Translations under genes and position numbers: made by a program
Source of the DNA: an uncultured bacterium
GTDB lineage: Bacteria; Bacteroidota; Bacteroidia; Bacteroidales; Muribaculaceae
DNA length: 48,372 nt
Assembly (NCBI GenBank): GCA_905214715.1
Contig: CAJMMT010000018.1
Location: 1 to 48,372, forward strand
Reading direction: 5' to 3'
Part shown: in pieces, positions 45,042-48,372 of the stretch
How positions within the stretch are numbered: the stretch's first letter is position 1
Layout of the letters: every line of letters begins with the position of its first letter
Notes under the pieces: generated by a model
Told to the model about the DNA's origin: nothing
The model's input: the letters and a program-made list of their open reading frames with translations, nothing else
Database searches by the model: none

Positions 45042-45292
45042 TCGGCAGCAATTGGAACTTCTTAATAATTAGCACTTCTTTAAGAGAATGTTTGGATTTA
45101 ACTTCCATTCACACGAAGAGGATTTTTTGAGATGTTCGCGCAAGTTGAGGAGGGCGCGGTGCGGGCACCGTAACCGACGAAATCTTGGTGCGAACAGCCA
45201 AAAAAGACCTTCGGGGGATGGAAAGAATTTCCAGATCTTCTCTCAATTATAAATTCGTGTTAAATTCAAACATTCTCTAAGAATCAAAGACA
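45042..45292. other. intergenic spacer in the fructan operon
   Basis: This 251-nt space between susD-like gene and the surface lipoprotein gene is mostly filled by the palindromic element at 45081-45280. No gene, promoter match or T-run terminator is seen. Confidence 0.75.
45081..45280 (+). repeat. palindromic element, copy 2 (structured RNA or DNA candidate)
   Basis: Outer arms 45081-45100 and 45261-45280 pair at 18 of 20 positions, and inner arms 45111-45117 and 45254-45260 pair perfectly, leaving a 10-nt bulge (45101-45110). The conserved core (45139-45187) folds into nested stems: TTCGC/GCGAA, CAAG/CTTG and CGGTG/CACCG capped by CGGG. In copy 1 the last stem is CAATG/CATTG, two compensatory pairs. 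The outer arms share no sequence with those of copy 1. It lies inside the sus-type operon in sense orientation. Confidence 0.7.
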
Positions 45293-46666
45293 ATGAAAAC
45301 CGCATATAAGATACTGTCGCTGATGATGCTGGCGCTCCTTACCCTTCCGTTGGCCTCATGCTCTGACGACAACCGTTCCGACCTTGTACTCGACGGACAG
45401 ACCGAAATCCTGTCTCTCGTGATAGACGGCCACCGGGCCTCGATAGACCATAAGGGAGGCACCGCAACCATACGTGTGCCGATGGATGCCGACGTAGCCT
45501 CCATGAAAGTGGAGTCCCTGACCCTCTCGCCCGGAGCCTCGGCGAATATCACCGTAGGCCAGCGTATAGACGGCAGCATGCCTCACGGCATAACAGTAAC
45601 CAACGGCAACGTCTTCTCCCGCTATACCCTGCTGGTGAAGAAAGATGACGCGACGATACTTACAGCTACGCTTAACGGCAAGTATAACGGAACCATCGAC
45701 AACGACGCGCGCACCATCTGTTTCTTCATCCCCAACGGCGAAGACCTGTCGGCCATGACATTCAGCTGCACTCTCCCTGTCGGGACCACGGCTCAGCCCG
45801 CCTCCGGCTCTACCATAGACTGCACGTCGCCGGTTACCGTAACCGTTACCTGCAATACTGCGGTGATCGAGTATACCCTCACCGTGGTACAGACCGACAT
45901 ATCGCAGGAACCGAAGGCGTTCCTCGGCACCGCCGCCGACCTCAATTCGCTCGGCGATGAGGCCCGGGCCGCGGCCCTGTGGATGCTGGCCAACATTCCC
46001 AACTCCACCTACGTCTCCATCATTGATGTGGCCGCCGGAAACGTACACCTCTCCGACTACAAGATGGTATGGGCCCACCTCGACTTTACCGACTGGCCGG
46101 GGATAATGTGGGACAGCCGCGATTTCATCAACGATTACTACATACATGGCGGCAACATACTCGCCAGCCGCGACGGTGCCCGCTATATCAACGATGTGTG
46201 GAGAATAGCCAAAGACCAGCAGAGCCCCAACAACATGTTCGGCGGCGATGCCCACGAGACTTTGGATAAAGACCTTACGATGGCTGTTATCCATAACCCC
46301 TCCCACCCCCTCTTCGAAGGACTCGTTTCGGATGATGGCGTGAATATACCGCTGGTGGGCGCACGTTGCTCCAACTCGGGACGCACGCTGCAGTGGTTCG
46401 TCGACTGGGGAGGATACGGCTCCATGCAGCTCTGGGAAAACGCCACCGGGGCGAAGGCCCTGGCCTCGAACGCCGACGGCGATCCCAACTGCGTTACGAT
46501 AGCCGAATTCGAGCCGCGCGAGGTGCTGAGCGGCGTGCAGTCGGGACGTGTGTTTACCGTCGGCACCCCGGGCTTCGAGTTCAACGTGGCCAACGGCGTG
46601 GCGAACCCATACAGAAACAATATAGAGACCCTGGCCGGCAACGCCGTGAAGATTCTCTGCCGTTAA
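45293..46666 (+). CDS. surface glycan-binding lipoprotein (DUF4960-like)
   Basis: This 457-residue lipoprotein (lipobox 'LPLASC', Cys23) sits in the SusE position. The first ~200 residues are two or three beta-sandwich repeats ('TEILSLVIDGHRASIDHKGG', 'AVIEYTLTVVQTD'). The rest (about 205-457) looks like the DUF4960 domain, with 'AALWMLANIPNSTYVSI', 'WAHLDFTDWPGIMWDS' and 'GGNILASRDGARYINDVWR'. DUF4960 proteins such as BT1761 of B. thetaiotaomicron sit in fructan loci and bind levan. A similar role is expected here. It follows the palindromic element. Confidence 0.85.
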   Translation: MKTAYKILSLMMLALLTLPLASCSDDNRSDLVLDGQTEILSLVIDGHRASIDHKGGTATIRVPMDADVASMKVESLTLSPGASANITVGQRIDGSMPHGITVTNGNVFSRYTLLVKKDDATILTATLNGKYNGTIDNDARTICFFIPNGEDLSAMTFSCTLPVGTTAQPASGSTIDCTSPVTVTVTCNTAVIEYTLTVVQTDISQEPKAFLGTAADLNSLGDEARAAALWMLANIPNSTYVSIIDVAAGNVHLSDYKMVWAHLDFTDWPGIMWDSRDFINDYYIHGGNILASRDGARYINDVWRIAKDQQSPNNMFGGDAHETLDKDLTMAVIHNPSHPLFEGLVSDDGVNIPLVGARCSNSGRTLQWFVDWGGYGSMQLWENATGAKALASNADGDPNCVTIAEFEPREVLSGVQSGRVFTVGTPGFEFNVANGVANPYRNNIETLAGNAVKILCR

Positions 46667-46715
46667 CAGTTTTATCCCGCTCTTCCTCTCTCCGGTTAAT
46701 TAATCTACACAAACC

Positions 46716-48305
46716 ATGATACCCTCAAGATCAATGTATATAATACCCCTCGCCGCCATACTGCTGAGTGCCTGCAGCAGCGACGACGCTCCCGTGGTCC
46801 CGGTAGTGGACCTTTCCTCCACATCCCATTATTTCAAGACAGCCGAAAGTTCGCGATGCGCCACTTTCTATAAGCCCCAGGTCGGGTATGTAGGCGACCC
46901 GATGCCCTTCTACGACCCGGTTGCCAAGGACTTCAAAATAATGTATCTCCAGGAGTTCCGCCCCAATCAGAATACCTTCCACCCCTTCTGGTGCCTTACC
47001 ACCTCCGATGCGGCCAACTATACCAATATCGGCGAGGTGATACCTACCGGCACCGCTTCGGAACTCGACGCGGCCCTCGGCACAGGCTGCACTATCTACA
47101 ACGAGGCTGACCGCACCTACTACACCTTCTATACGGGCCATTCCGTAAACCGCAGCCTCACCGGCATAGGCGAGGGCGTGATGATGGCTACTTCCAGGGA
47201 CTTTAAGAACTGGACCAAGAACACGGCTTTTCTGATTTCGCCCGAAGGGGAGTATGACACCACCGATTTCCGCGACCCCTGTGTATTCAAAGGAGACGAC
47301 AACCGTTACCATATGGTGGTCTCCACCCGTAAGGAGGGGAAGGGAACTCTTGCCGGATATGTCTCTGACGACCTTAGGAACTGGACCTCGGAGGGCGCTT
47401 TCATGACCATGATGTGGGACCGCTTCTACGAATGCCCCGATGTCTTCAAGATGGGAGACTGGTGGTATCTGGTATATTCCGAACAGCATGCCGCCGTGCG
47501 CCGTGTGCAGTATTTCAAGGGGCGCACGCTCGATGAGCTGAGACGTTGCACCGCCGGCGACGCGGGCCTCTGGCCCGACAGCCGCGAGGGTATGCTCGAT
47601 TCCCGCTCTTTCTATGCCGGAAAGACCGCCTCCGACGGCAAGACACGATATATATGGGGATGGTGCCCCACCCGTCCGGGTGAAGACAATACAAACGTGG
47701 GCGCATATCCCGCCGAGCCTGAATGGGCCGGCGCACTGGTGGCCCATAAGCTTGTGCAGAATGCCGACGGCACTCTCTCGACACATCCTGTCGATGCCGT
47801 GCGTTCGAAGGCCGCCAAGGCTGCCGACCTGAAGGTTATGGCCAAATCGGGCCGGATAACCCAATCCGGAGGGAAATATACCATGAGCGGCGACTCCCAC
47901 CTGCTCTTCAACCGTCTTGACCGTTGCAACGTAATCAGTATGACGGTAACCACCTCGGGCGATTCCGACCGTTTCGGCATCTCTCTGGGTCGCGGGTCGG
48001 ACTCCGACAAATATATCTCGCTTGTGTTCAATCCCGAAGGAACAGGACACCGCAAGATAAACATGGAGCAGGAGGGTAAGAACGGCATAGGATTCGTAAA
48101 CGGTGCCGACGGCTACCTCTTCGACGCCCCTGCCGACGGACGTTACGACATAACCGTAATGAACGACAATTCCGTGGTAACGGTCTACGTAAACGGCATC
48201 GCGACCTATACCACCCGCGTCTACGGTCTGCCGCAGAACTGCTGGTCGGTAAACAACTATGGTGGAGAAATAACCCTCGCCTCGGTAAAGGTATCACACC
48301 AGTAA
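46716..48305 (+). CDS. GH32 family fructan hydrolase, lipoprotein
   Basis: This 529-residue lipoprotein (lipobox 'LLSAC', Cys20) is a glycoside hydrolase family 32 enzyme with the five-bladed propeller motifs. The nucleophile candidate is Asp61 in 'VGDPMPFYDP', the transition-state Asp186 is in 'DFRDPCVF', and the acid/base Glu239 is in 'FYECPDVF'. A C-terminal beta-sandwich follows (about 375-529, 'DRFGISLGRGSDSDKYISL'). The order SusC, SusD, glycan-binding protein, GH32 matches the levan locus of B. thetaiotaomicron, where BT1760 is a surface endo-levanase. Levan or inulin specificity cannot be read with certainty. A start at ATG 46734 is also possible. Confidence 0.92.
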   Translation: MIPSRSMYIIPLAAILLSACSSDDAPVVPVVDLSSTSHYFKTAESSRCATFYKPQVGYVGDPMPFYDPVAKDFKIMYLQEFRPNQNTFHPFWCLTTSDAANYTNIGEVIPTGTASELDAALGTGCTIYNEADRTYYTFYTGHSVNRSLTGIGEGVMMATSRDFKNWTKNTAFLISPEGEYDTTDFRDPCVFKGDDNRYHMVVSTRKEGKGTLAGYVSDDLRNWTSEGAFMTMMWDRFYECPDVFKMGDWWYLVYSEQHAAVRRVQYFKGRTLDELRRCTAGDAGLWPDSREGMLDSRSFYAGKTASDGKTRYIWGWCPTRPGEDNTNVGAYPAEPEWAGALVAHKLVQNADGTLSTHPVDAVRSKAAKAADLKVMAKSGRITQSGGKYTMSGDSHLLFNRLDRCNVISMTVTTSGDSDRFGISLGRGSDSDKYISLVFNPEGTGHRKINMEQEGKNGIGFVNGADGYLFDAPADGRYDITVMNDNSVVTVYVNGIATYTTRVYGLPQNCWSVNNYGGEITLASVKVSHQ

Positions 48306-48372
48306 GAATAAGACTCCGGCGGTGTTGCAGAACTCCCTACAAAAAAAATTAAGCAAAAGCCTCAACTTTCAC

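Noticed and set aside
46731..48050. 439-residue open frame on the minus strand
   Set aside because: It lies opposite the GH32 gene, whose catalytic motifs are clear. No signal, fold or start context supports the antisense frame.

Overview
The window looks like a chromosomal segment from an order Bacteroidales gut commensal, probably Muribaculaceae-like. The evidence is a SusC/SusD pair with a hybrid two-component regulator, BACON-like domains, weak Shine-Dalgarno sequences, and several matches to the Bacteroidetes -7 promoter element TAnnTTTG. There are no rRNA or tRNA genes, CRISPR arrays, transposases or integrases. The species is inferred, not proven.

Left flank (1-2.8 kb): a DMT/EamA exporter on +, convergent with a thiol peroxidase (bcp) on -, then an HdeD-like membrane protein and a small exported helical-repeat protein.

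Central block (about 2.8-26.3 kb): one long run of tightly packed minus-strand genes, visibly AT-richer than both flanks, which I read as an acquired multi-gene system. In transcription order it encodes: an exported vWA-like domain joined through a membrane helix to a cytoplasmic Hsp70/actin-like ATPase; a lipoprotein with a membrane helix and coiled coil; a vWA lipoprotein with an intact MIDAS motif; a three-helix membrane protein; a tubulin/FtsZ-like GTPase; a 1148-residue protein with a second Hsp70/actin-like domain; a membrane-anchored coiled-coil protein; a lipoprotein joining an SNase-like domain to a trypsin-like protease; three unrecognised soluble proteins; a 54-residue membrane peptide; a zinc-ribbon PrsW-type protease; a zinc-ribbon/BACON/DnaJ-type zinc-finger membrane protein; a sigma-like protein; a 58-residue ORF; an acidic protein; an M48 metalloprotease; an HD-domain protein; and a WG-repeat membrane protein. 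One tubulin-fold and two actin-fold nucleotidases together with vWA domains, membrane anchors and three proteases suggest an envelope-associated cytoskeletal, remodelling or stress/defence machine. I know no characterised system with this composition. Its upstream region carries two copies of a 33-bp element with a palindromic core.

Right flank (27-48.4 kb) is GC-richer and has three parts. First, an MFS transporter, then a LytS/LytTR-type two-component pair and a TolC-MacA-MacB-type efflux operon. The promoters of the kinase gene and of the tolC-like gene share the same layout (7-bp repeats 21 bp apart, then a 28-bp gap to the -7 element), which predicts that the response regulator controls both. 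Second, a gene that fuses a SprT-like metalloprotease to a SpoIID domain. Third, a compact fructan utilisation locus: a hybrid two-component regulator with a sugar-binding sensor domain, SusC, SusD, a surface glycan-binding lipoprotein and a GH32 enzyme.

Two intergenic spaces (34768-34951 and 45081-45280) hold divergent copies of a long imperfect palindrome. They share a conserved core with compensatory base changes, while the outer arms are complementary within each copy but differ between copies. This is a candidate undescribed structured RNA or DNA repeat family.
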